A stretch of DNA of 64,000 nt. It comes from Lingula anatina. Its lineage: Eukaryota; Brachiopoda; Lingulata; Lingulida; Lingulidae. The first letter of the stretch is position 1, and every line of letters begins with the position of its first letter. The stretch covers positions 15,036-79,035 of the forward strand of contig NW_019775425.1 in assembly GCF_001039355.2 (NCBI RefSeq), read 5' to 3'. The notes under the pieces are model-generated. The model was not told where the DNA came from and ran no database searches. It saw only the letters and a program-made list of their open reading frames with translations. Shown one piece after another: positions 9,424-35,700 of this stretch. A program made the translations under genes and the position numbers.

Positions 9424-10926
9424 ATGATGAGGAAAAGATATCCAAGTGACACTTCGTGGGGATGCAACAAGAAACATTTAGCAATTTTCATGATTATTCT
9501 CATGTTGCTCTTTGGAATAAGTTCCCCGCTGTGGAATCTATTTGCCAGGGTGTCCCATGATGGATCAAAACCTTACCAGGTGCACATTTCGCTGGGCGAC
9601 ACTTTGTCTGAGATGACAGTGATGTGGGCTACAGTTGCAGAAGGGGAGGCTGGGGTACTGTATGGCAAAAGTTCCCAGCTGGATATGGTTGCCTTGGGTG
9701 AAAGCAAGAAATTTGTGAAAACCAACGAAGAGGGGATGCATAACATCCACAGAGTTCAGTTACGAAACCTGGAATTGGATACTGTTTATTATTATAAAGT
9801 GAGAACGGGAAGGTATTCCAGCAGGACCTTTTCTTTTAGAACTCTGTCAGAAGATTCTAACTGGACTCCTGAAGTGATAATTCTGGCTGACATGGGCAGC
9901 AGTTCCAAAAGTATCAGATCAGTCCAGACCCAAGTTCAAAGAGGGAATATCACAGCTGTATTCCATGTTGGAGACTTTGCATACAATCTCAATAGCAATG
10001 GTGGAGAAAGGGGAGACGAATTTCTCAACCGCATTGAAGGTATTGCATCCCGTACTCCTTACATGACATGTCCAGGGGATCACGAGGCCTTTGATAAATT
10101 CATGCACTACATGTACCGCTTTTCAATGCCTCATTCCCCCTGGCCTATTCCCCTGGATAAACTTTGGTATAGCATCAACATTGGGCAGGCCCATTTTGTC
10201 TTCTATTCCACTACTCTGTATCAGTCCAACCCAGAGGTTGCCAAGATCCAGAATGACTGGCTATTTAAAGACCTATCCCAAGCTAATAAAGAGAGAACTC
10301 TACGCCCGTGGATTGTTGTACTAGGCCATAAACCACTGTATTGTTCTAAGTCAGTTAAGTTCACCCAGGAATGCAACAGCAAGGACTCTGTCATAAGAGA
10401 GAATGTGGAAAGAATGTTTTATGATTTTAAAGTGAATTTGATATTTTCTGGACATGTGCATGCTTATGAGCGGTACTACCCCCTTTATGAAAATGTAGTC
10501 ATGCAGAGGAATTATATAAATCCAGTTGCCCCTGTAAGTATTATAACAGCATTAACAGGGATATCAGTCGTCCCGGAGAGTTATGACGAAGAAAACCCTA
10601 GGACTGCATACAGAATGGCAAGTGAAAATCGAGAGGCATTTGGAAAGTTGAAAATTATCAATTCAACACATCTCTCCTGGGAAGTTGTGTATTCAGACAC
10701 CTTGCAAAGTTTGGATAAAATGTTAATGGTTCAAACAAAATTACCAATTGTTACAGAGGAAACCATTTCTAGATTAAAATCTTACATGAAAGATAGAATT
10801 TTAGCTGATGCTAAATGGGTTCTTACTGAAAAGATTCATTCCACATTGTATCTAATTTTGTACCTTTTTGGTCTTTCAGCAATTCCAACTTTTTTAATAG
10901 TTCTTTTCAAGTTTTTGAGAAAATGA
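9424..10926 (+). CDS. ACP7: Purple acid phosphatase, ACP7-like, membrane-anchored
   Basis: A 500-residue metallophosphoesterase in one uninterrupted exon. A hydrophobic helix at about 18-36 and another at about 474-497 suggest anchoring at both ends or a signal anchor plus C-terminal anchor. Residues 48-140 form the Fn3-like purple acid phosphatase N-domain. Catalytic blocks follow: ADMG (D156), VGDFAY (183-187), PGDHE (217-221), GHKP (301-304) and SGHVHAYER (from 342). Purple acid phosphatases use a di-iron or iron-zinc/manganese centre to hydrolyse phosphomonoesters (established). The block normally reading GNHE is GDHE here, replacing a metal-binding Asn with Asp. The earlier open frame includes a spliced-out TAG-containing acceptor, so ATG 9424 (or 9427) is chosen. 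Orthology to ACP7 is by family resemblance. Confidence 0.85.
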   Translation: MMRKRYPSDTSWGCNKKHLAIFMIILMLLFGISSPLWNLFARVSHDGSKPYQVHISLGDTLSEMTVMWATVAEGEAGVLYGKSSQLDMVALGESKKFVKTNEEGMHNIHRVQLRNLELDTVYYYKVRTGRYSSRTFSFRTLSEDSNWTPEVIILADMGSSSKSIRSVQTQVQRGNITAVFHVGDFAYNLNSNGGERGDEFLNRIEGIASRTPYMTCPGDHEAFDKFMHYMYRFSMPHSPWPIPLDKLWYSINIGQAHFVFYSTTLYQSNPEVAKIQNDWLFKDLSQANKERTLRPWIVVLGHKPLYCSKSVKFTQECNSKDSVIRENVERMFYDFKVNLIFSGHVHAYERYYPLYENVVMQRNYINPVAPVSIITALTGISVVPESYDEENPRTAYRMASENREAFGKLKIINSTHLSWEVVYSDTLQSLDKMLMVQTKLPIVTEETISRLKSYMKDRILADAKWVLTEKIHSTLYLILYLFGLSAIPTFLIVLFKFLRK

Positions 10927-11504
10927 TAAGAATTTATCAAAATAGCTTTTGGAAAATTGGTAGGTTTATTTTGGGATCAATTTTCTTTTAATTGTAAGTG
11001 AAAGAAATTGTATAATTGGCATCTATGGATGGGCTTTAGGTGTTGGTGGGGGGGGGGGGCTGAAAACAAATAACAACGATGAAAAGAATACTCATACTGC
11101 TCAAGTTTTAATTTAAAAAAGCTCTCAATTTTGCCGCTTGTATTCAGAATTCTGCTCAACTTGGACTTGAATTATCTTTATACTAATTTTAGATTACAGG
11201 AAGAAAAATTGAAGAGGGTATTTTTTGAGAAATGCCATTTGTTTCAGCATGTATCACTTCAGGGATCATCAAGAATATTTCCTCAAGTTGTGCATTATTA
11301 CAAATTATACAAAAATTTGGATTTGGTTATTTCTGTAGTTCATTTTTTGTTGGCTTGTAATTAGATACTAGGATATTGTTATAGTAATATAATACTAATA
11401 ATTTAATTATCTTTTAAAATCTACTATTAACTGGACCAGGTGTTGGAACATGAAAAATTGGTGCTTCTTCACAAGAATTTACTGCATTGACAATGGAGAA
11501 CAAA

Positions 11505-11510
11505 AATAAA
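11505..11510 (+). terminator. Polyadenylation signal candidate for ACP7-like gene
   Basis: AATAAA about 580 bases after the stop codon. It lies within 30 bases of the opposite-strand signal for SSR4. Confidence 0.5.
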
Positions 11511-11530
11511 TTCAAAAAGATTTTACAATT

Positions 11531-11536
11531 TTTATT
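11531..11536 (-). terminator. Polyadenylation signal candidate for SSR4
   Basis: Reverse-strand AATAAA about 320 bases after the SSR4 stop; cleavage would fall near 11515, overlapping the convergent phosphatase transcript end. Confidence 0.5.
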
Positions 11537-11855
11537 GTAATTTTATGTATTTCTTACATTAGTAAATTGTGTGTATATCTGGGAATGTGGATTACAACAG
11601 TTTTTTTCTTTACGTCTGTGAAATAATGTATAAATTTAAATACTCAAATACTCGTGACTGATTTTACGGCATTGTGCACTGGTAGGAAAAAGTCAAGATA
11701 TTCAAATGAAATGCCTTACAAATATTAAGCAACAATTTACAACATTTAATGGTACATTTTGAAGTCCTACAAAAGAGCTGCTCAATATAAAAATCTGAAT
11801 TGCAAAGTTTTTAATTTTAACATGGTCTTACAGTCTATTTATGTTTTAGTTTTTG

Positions 11856-14800
11856 TTATGACTGGAGGTTGCTTTTGGTGCTGTATGCCAGGTACCATAC
11901 TAGAATAGCAACACAGGTGGCCAAGGCTTCCGCTTGAATAAATGGTCCACTGTAGGTGCCCTGAAATATGGTAAAATGACACAGTAAGTATAAAATGGTC
12001 AGAACATCCAAAATATCTGCCATACTGGTGAAAGGAATTGAAGGAAGAAAAGTTTCGCCATATTACAAATGATTTACTTATTTACAATAATTACCCGAGA
12101 GACAGTGAAAAATTTTTATTTTACCTTATGTTGTGATTTATTTTGCACTTTTGCTTCTAAAATGTACTTAATTCAAGTATTTCATAAAGAAACCTAATAT
12201 CTTCACACTTCGCTTTTCCATGCCTGGAAAAACATATTCAGTAATGCATAATCTGAACTTTCAAATTGATTAGCAGTGTTTACCAACCTTGTGGTTGACA
12301 TCAATGGTGAAGAGTGGTTCAATATCAGCAGTGTTGTCTCCACTTCTCTGAGCCTTGAAATGAAAATAATGGAAACATAAGAAACCAAATGAGTGCTCAC
12401 ATCCTGCTTTTAGTCTTATTATATTTCACCAGATGAGAATAGAATGACAACTTTTTAGCAATGCAACTACATAACTGCAATCAGTTTCAGAAAGATCATA
12501 TTAAAAAAAATTGTATCAGGATTCTTTTAAACTGCTCAAAAATGAATTTCAAAAACAGTCTCTTGGGTCAAAATATAAACATGGCAAGTTGGCAACAATA
12601 ATCACTTAATAGATCCTAGTTGTAGGCAAGTTGCATCCTTGTTGTAGGCAAGTTCAAAGATTTTCAAAATTTAAAAATGCAGTTATTTTGTATTTTGACA
12701 GATGCAATATAACACTTTCACCTTCAGTATTAGGTTACAAGGCACATAATTTTTATAGATCACAAATCATACCTTTCTTAAAGCTGCATACTTGTCCTCA
12801 TCAAAGAATCTGACTGTGTAGGTACCAGCAGGTATGTTCTTGTGGTCATCACTCCAGCTCACCTATATAATAAAGAAAAAAAAATTAATTGAAAATTATA
12901 AACAATTTATAATTCAGAATCAATATTGAACTTTAATGTAACACAAGTGTTTAAATAAAAAATAATAAATTAAATAATAAATAAATAAATAAAAATAGTA
13001 ATTGCCAAATACTTCAAGCAATAATAACTCTTCATTTGAGATTCAAAATTCCGCAAGAAATACATTGTAAACAACGCCTGGAAATATATTCTATTGCATT
13101 TTCCCACTAAAACGACTGTTATTGTAGTAAAACTAAAATCTGTGCTTGTCACTTGGGCTTTCGATTCCTTTTTTCGCGGTCGACAAGTGCATCCGTTGCC
13201 AATGACGTTTAGGTGTCACGCGGATTCTCGCGTCCATTCGAGACCAAAATAGGGAAACCCTCAGACGTAAGTTGCGAGTTTTTGTAGAGTGCATCGGATA
13301 ACGAAAAGCCCAGAATTGCACACATTGTAGATATAAATGCATTTTGAGCAAAAAGACGAACATATCTTATGAATCTTATAATATTGTTATATAGTGTTGT
13401 TGTTGTCTGCTTTTCCCGCGGTTTTAAGTAGGTCACCAGAAACCATCGCTCGATACAGGAGCTCTGTCAGTTAAAATCTCTTAAGAGATTTTAACAAAAA
13501 ACCGTACGTTTAGGAAAAAACCCTGGATTAACTTTGAATGCAGGAATGGGGTCGTTGACCATTGGTAAGTACGGGAAAATTGCCGTTTTTTCCAGGAAAA
13601 TCGTATTTTTGGCCAAAACGAAGTTATTATGACTTTCATATTGATCCCTTTCAAACACCCCTGAACAATTAGATATAAACTTACAGTGTATTTGTGATAC
13701 ATATTTTTAGCCTTTTTTGATAGAACGTGGAGTAATTACACGTCTTGGGTCTTACCTGGTATGTCTTGGAATTTTGACCTCTAGTGGCTGGCAGGGTACG
13801 GCCGTTAATCTCAGCATATAAATTTACATCCTAAAATATACAGGGCAATAAACATTTTCTTACAGTAAGAAAATTAAATTCAAATTTTCTCATTATGCAG
13901 AACTATATGCAAACACCATATGATAAGCATTTAGATTTAATCTAGAACAATTTCATTATCATTTCATCCAATTACAGGCAGCAAATATAACTAGCTAAAA
14001 GAAAGCACTCTCTTATCTGGTTGCATATCTTAAATGAGGTTTGTAACACAAAGTTAGGTCCAATGAGCTCATGTCTCCCCTTGTCTTGACATAATACTTT
14101 GGTGTGCAGACATAGGACTACAAGGAATTTTTCTAACTCTTTAACTCCTCCTTGTTTCTAATTAAAACTTTCAATTGATAACAGAGAAGTATGTAATGTA
14201 ATGTAAATATTATACCTTCAAGTTATTGGCACAAGTCAAAGTAAACTCCACAATAACTACAGTCTCGGTTGCCATCATTGCTTCACTGCTTGTATAAGTC
14301 TGTGATACAACAGATGGGCGGAGGCAAGTGTCCCCTGGAAGGAAAACATAACAAAAAGATTAATAAACACAACAGTTGTTGGCAAACTGTTTGCACAGAC
14401 TTTTACATGATTCACCAAACCCCTATACACTCTGACTCTAAATAAGTTCAATTCGTAGTGAATCAATTTGTGGAGGAAAAAAGTTCATGTGGTAGTGATG
14501 TCAGTTAAAATTGTGATAAAGTTGTGTGTAAGTAGTAAAAATTAACTTACTTTGTTTAAACCAAATGCTAGACGACACTGCCAAAAGCAGAACCATACAT
14601 GCTAGAACATAGTTTAGTTGACATGAAGCGTCTCATCTTACAATTAAAATAGTTGCGAATGGAGACATTTACAGTTAAATTTACTCATTACCCTTGTGGA
14701 ATCCTTAGGTAAAGATAACTGACGATGAAATAGTATCAGTTTTTGTGTTTGGCTGGACCCAACTGCGTGCCACGTCACACAACCGGCATCTTTTGAGGGC

Positions 14801-14965
14801 ACTTTATAAGCAAACTGTGCCCTTATTGTCATTGTGTTTGGTCAATCTTTGCTCATTGTTTCTTGGAGTAGTTTCTGTAACAATACACTTAAACATACCT
14901 GAGGTAAAGACCGGCAAAACTGCCAAAATTGCGAGAGCTGCCAACACCATCCTGGAGGTCGCCAT
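11856..14965 (-). CDS. SSR4: Translocon-associated protein delta (TRAP-delta)
   Basis: Six exons, all phases consistent: 14965-14899, 14334-14216, 13830-13756, 12862-12773, 12353-12288, 11960-11856, giving 173 residues, the same length as the human protein. Exon 1 encodes a signal peptide (MATSRM then [17 protein letters not shown]). The lumenal domain contains [13 protein letters not shown] and [15 protein letters not shown], close to vertebrate SSR4, and one transmembrane helix near the C-terminus ([17 protein letters not shown]) is followed by a short KSNLQS tail. SSR4 is a subunit of the TRAP complex that assists Sec61 protein translocation in the ER (established). An in-frame ATG about 20 codons upstream could extend the N-terminus; I prefer 14965 because it gives a normal signal peptide. 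Confidence 0.95.
13470..13640 (+). repeat. Dispersed repeat with 26-bp perfect palindrome, copy 2
   Basis: Inside SSR4 intron 3. The palindrome at 13470-13495 is identical to that at 6075-6100, and about 140 flanking bases align with copy 1 in inverted orientation. A weaker trace (caataataactcttcattt) lies near 13018. Confidence 0.7.
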
Positions 14966-14999
14966 ATCTGATCTCGAAAGGGGGAAATCCGAGATTTTG

Positions 15000-30112
<15,113 letters not shown>

Positions 30113-30122
30113 GACCTTATAT

Positions 30123-31182
30123 CTGAAGATATAAATACACCATATTATAATGTTTTGCTTCTAATCCCTTTCATGATATTTGCCAACTTAAATGTCTTCA
30201 CTGTGGCATACCATTGTGCTTTAAAAAATCCTAGCTACTTTAGATCTGAAAATCCTAGTCTGAGCTGTTTTGTCATGCCAGCTCTGATACTTACTGTATG
30301 ACAAAATTAAGATGTGTGTGAGAATATTTAGTATAAGGGTGTTAAATAAAGTAGGGAAACTTTATTGGCTCATTTCTGAGAATGACTTCTGAAAGTTTGG
30401 AAAACATGTCAATAAAACATTAATGTCTTTTACCTACATTTGTAAATGGGATTATAGTTAAAATGATTTAGGAATTATTCCTAATCAAACATGTGGTTGT
30501 CTGAATGTATACAAAATTTCTAGTCTCAGGCATTAATTTAAAATATACGTGTGGGTCTAATTTCATGAATACTTGAAGTACTAGTACAGTCATGTACAGT
30601 AGTTCTACTGGTAGTACATGTATAAATATAAATCAGTGGATGCGGTTACATTTCATTTTTATATATCTCTTTCTGCAAATGAACTTTACTAGTCTTAATT
30701 GAAATACCATGCAGAATACACTTAGGATGATACTTTCGACGAAAAACATTGCAGATAATAATGTAATAGCACGATTATTCTAAACCAACCAGTGTTCCGT
30801 GTTTCGTCAAACCAAAAATTCCTCTCCTTTTAAAAAGATCCACAATGCATCTACGCCGTCTGCTACTGGAGCTTCCGGTCTATTTCATGCTGTTTTCTCC
30901 ATTGAAATGGGATTTTAGACTTTAGTGATGCAGCTATTAGAAAGTTGTGTGTGGTGAGTGATGGTTACATTATTATGATGGTGAAACAGCTGTAAAGATT
31001 TGGAAACAAACAGGACGGAAATATCTAGGCCAACTGAGGTCAAGGATCGAGCACCCAAACAGTGACGTCACTTCCTTCTTCTGTGCTTTGTGTTGGAAAT
31101 TTTTTCTTGTACAACATCTTTTCGTCTGGAAGACTATACTCATATTTCTGTGCTCAGAAAAGGACACACAGTGTTCCAGAAA
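30123..31182. promoter_or_regulatory. Head-to-head promoter region, MOV10L1 / ARIH2
   Basis: MOV10L1 coding begins leftward at 30112 with a splice acceptor at 30122/30123, so its first non-coding exon should lie to the right. A strong donor, AGAAA|GTAAGT, at 31182/31183 on the plus strand is a good candidate end of the non-coding first exon of ARIH2. Roughly 1 kb would then hold both start sites. No TATA or Inr element can be assigned with confidence. Confidence 0.4.
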
Positions 31183-32729
31183 GTAAGTGGCTGCTAATTT
31201 GTAGGCTTTGATAGTAAAAATTGTCTTAAGAAGGTAATATTTTTAACATTTACACGTTTCTCCCGCTGGCCTTTGTGAAGATGGGCTTTGTTTTGGTTGT
31301 TGTGTTTTCGTTTTCGAGTAAGATCTTCAGCATATTGCAGTAACTATGAACTGACATTTGAGAAATTCTGAACAGCGCCTGAATATATGAGTCATCGTAT
31401 CCAACTCTTGCTTTTTGTTGAACATAGGACAAACAGTAAATGCGTGTTATATGAAGTGAAAGAAAGACAATGTGAAAATGTTACATAATACTAAAAGCAA
31501 TTTAGGGAAATTTGTTTGGCTGGTTTATCACTTAGGACTGTTTTGACTTTTGAAGTAACTTTTCTTTCATTAAAATGACTGTTTACTGACCTATGGGATA
31601 GGATAAGGTATATGGATCATATTAATTTCTAAAAAAAAATTGTGACTGACTGACTGCCCTTCACTGCACAATATGAGTTGATGCTGTATAATAAATAGAT
31701 GAAGTGACATTCAAAAGAGCAAAGACATTTCCAATGATCTGTTTGTGAAGAGCAGCTCTAGTATGAAAAGTGTACTTAACACATTATAAATGTTAATGTA
31801 TCTGAGCCCAGTAAGTCTTCTTGGCATATTATGTTATTTTATATTTCTGAATAAAGAAAAATACACTTATAATGCATTTACTACACACACCACCAAAAAA
31901 CCACTGACCAGATTGAACAAAGACACTAAATATTTCAATGACAAAATGTACATATACAAAAAGTAAGGCTGTCTTCAAAGAACAAATAAGTTCCATGTAT
32001 ATACCTGAATAAAGAAAAATACTCATATAGTTCATGTGTTAAATGAAAACAAAGCAACCGACAAGATTAAAGATAGAAAAGTAGGTTTTGTAATGGAAAA
32101 AAGGAGTTGAAAGGATGACAAGGACAAAGATCATTTGTCGAACCAATATACATAGCAACTCGCGAGAAACATTGAAGATACAGTGATGGTAAAAAGAAAG
32201 AGGAAGTATCAACTGATACTCAGATTCCATCATCCTGTTATTTTATTAATGCAAGAACTAATCGTTAGTAGGAAGCTATTTCAGGCCTATAACTAGCAAT
32301 TTCAAAGAAGGTTATCATTCTGCAAAAGTGGGCCTTTTACCATGAAACTTTCCTGTTCATAGATCAAATTTTGTTCAGAGTGGACCTTTTCCAAGCAAAA
32401 GGGCAGTTATTTGAACCTGCTGAATCCCCCTTTTTCCACGTATGTTGATGTATCTAAACCAAAATGATAACTTAAACCAATATTTTTTGGTGGATAAACA
32501 AGATAAAGGGGGATTTTGAAGCACAATGTTTTCATTATTAAACAATTGTAAGTTATAATTCTGATGGGTGTATGAAATACTCTGTTAATTTTGATTCAGT
32601 TATCAACTGTATCTATATAATGTGTTCAGATAATAAAATGATCTGAAAATTTCACTTACTAGTACAGCATTGTGAACATTTTATTTTGCCAAATAATTTT
32701 TACATTACTCTTTTTGCTTTATTTCACAG
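31183..32729 (+). other. Probable first intron of ARIH2
   Basis: Runs from the donor at 31183 to the tttcacag acceptor at 32729. It contains no supported coding sequence; a segment near 32310-32400 resembles a repeat near 20050-20140. Confidence 0.45.
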
Positions 32730-32763
32730 TTGTGTACAACATTATTGCTGACCAAATCTCAAA

Positions 32764-35700
32764 ATGTCTGTGGAGATGCGGAGCCAGTGTTCTGATACTT
32801 CTGACTATGAGAATGACTCAGACAATATGGATGATGATGAAGTAGATTATAACTATTACTATGGCGATGACCAAGATGTGGAATTCGACAAGCCAAATCC
32901 ATGTGAGGATCCTGAGTATTTTGAATATGAACTGTTGAAAATTGAAGATGTGGACAGATTATTAAATGAGAATGTTGAAGCTCTATGTAGTTCATTGGAG
33001 GTGAGTCACTGTGATCTGAATGTGGAAGGGATGGTATGAAAATACTCTGTATATTCTCTGCTGTTTTGGAAATTACCAAAATGTTCAGGTCATATATATA
33101 CTAACCAAGAACAGTGTTGATAATTGTGACATGGCAATTTCCTGTTCTTTTCAAATGGGGGAATATTGTGAATTTTACAGGTACTGTTCTGTATTTTTAA
33201 GTGATAATTTCTTAAGATTGGAACTTTCCTATTGAGTGGTAGCAACATAAAATTAAAAGAGCAGGCTGCTCTATAATTCTATTCTCTATAACAAAAGCAC
33301 CACAAATGCTATGTAGAAATATAAATTTTTTTGATGATAGAATTATGTATCTGAAAAGATGGTGATTATGGTAAATTTAAATTTGAATCAACTTTAAAAA
33401 TTAAATGACTAAGTATTTAAAATAAACCATCATGGTGCTGGTATAACACCGCTGTGACATTCTATAACGTGGGTCAAGTGGTATTTTGACTGTCCTTGTA
33501 TGACAGAAAATATAAAATACTTTTTTGCAATTCGAAAAAAAAGCAAACAAAGTAGAAAGTGGTTAAAATATTATTTCATCTTTTATAGTTGCTTCACAGG
33601 ACAGAATCATGTTTTAATTTATTCACAATATTTACACTTGGACTTCCATTGTACAGTTGACAACATACTGTAGACACATATTAATGCAGCAGATGCTTTT
33701 AGATTTGGATCAATATGTGGAGCTAATAGAAGCACCCATACAGAGTGCATCAGCACTGACACAATGTATTTCTAGACATGGACTGTTGTCAACACAGTAT
33801 AAAATTACGTGTATCTTGGTTTTACCATGAATGATATACACAGTGTGTTAGAAAAAACACCAAATGCCATGATTCAGAAATAGATTACAAATCTCAGTGC
33901 TATCTACTTGTAACATATGAAAAATAAATTCAAATCTGTACTAGTACATGTAACAGTCTTGTCTCAGCGAATATCTGGCATGGATATTGATTTTTGTTGT
34001 CACAGTGAAGTGAACACAGAGTCTATCAGAAACATGTACTAGTTAACAACTGATAAAGTGCCACTGCTTTTTATGGAAGTATGTACCAGTCATGAATGAG
34101 TGAAAAAAAGGGACAAAAGGGAAAGCTACACTTTCAAATTCATTATATAATTAACATTTTTGAATTGACCTTATTATTATTATTATTATTTTAAGTCTAA
34201 AATCAATTCAAAATGTTCCTTAGACTTTTCATAAAAACAAGTACTTAAGAACGCAATTACCAAGGTATATAAAACTAAATAAATATTTAAAAAGATTAAG
34301 ATATGGGATTGAATAATAAAACCACAAGAGGGTAAAATTAATGTTTCATACTTTAACTTGGGTATTTTTCTTAATCCCAGTGTTATTATTATTGCATGAC
34401 AAATATCTACTAGTACTAGTAGGAGGTATTCTAAGAACGGCAACGAGACACTTTTCCAAGAAAAGTTAAGCCACCATTTCTTGTTATGTTTCCAGATTCC
34501 CCCATCTCTTGCCAAGGTGCTATTACATCGACATAACTGGGCCAGGACAGAGGTAGAACAAAGGTGATGAGTCATTTCTTTTCAATTAATTTGCTAATTT
34601 TGCTTTCAAAATAAAAGTCCATTAAAGTAATGTTGTGTGTACAGCTCACATTGCAGCCATATTAATATAATTTTTATTTATTGTTATCACCATTTTATTA
34701 ATTTAAAAAAATAGAATTAAAAATAAATAATATTTTTCAGTATGTATAACAGTTTGTAATAAAAAAGTGAACATTTGTGTTAGGCACATTGTAGTCCATG
34801 TTCGAGATGAGTGCATCATGCATTCAAATAAAGCTCATATCTTGCAGGCATGCATAGCTGGGATGCTAAATACCAGGTTTGAAGCCAGCAATTTCAAAGT
34901 GGGTGGGGGGAGGGGGTCAAAGAATAGCATAGAACCTAGATGAAATCATGGTTCAGATTGGATCCTTGGTGTATGTTGGTTGAAAGATATTCTTGAATGC
35001 TACATTGTTTTTCAGACACTCACTAGAGTGTTAATTGGGTCCAAATCTCTTGTGAAATTAAAAATGGACAAAACTTGGCAAGTGAGTGGGGATTTCAGAT
35101 CATGTACCAGTTATGCAATTTAGTATTGTCTAGTTGCCAAGTTTTCATTTTCACCCTGATCATGCAACTATATTATAAACCTTCTTTCCAGACACAAGAG
35201 AGATCCACACAAGCTAATGGTAGACTCTAAATTAGAACCAGCAATTAAGCCAAAGGTAGGCGGGGGGCATTTTGTTATTGACAATGATTTTTTTTTTACT
35301 CAAGTAATGATATGGCTTTTCTTAAGTAAGATGGGATTGTTTTAGATTATTATGTAATCACTAAAATATGATTACATGTCATACTAATTTGTCAAAAATA
35401 ATAAAAAAAAAATTACCTGGTTTCCTGAGGTTGCTGTGATATGACAGGATATTGTTAGGACTCCCTGCAGGGTAAAATTTCTTTTTAGCTGGATAGTTGG
35501 GTGCCTTAAGAAAAAAAAACAAACAAATCATAATATGCCTGACTGATGTGAAATTTGACAAAACAAAGTAATGTTATATAGGTAACATCTTCTTAATCCA
35601 AATTAGAATATGTTTAGCGTTTGGCTGAAATTTACAAGTAAGAATGACCCTTGTTACTGTAAAAAGGAATCCTGAAGAGTACACTATAACCATAGATGCA

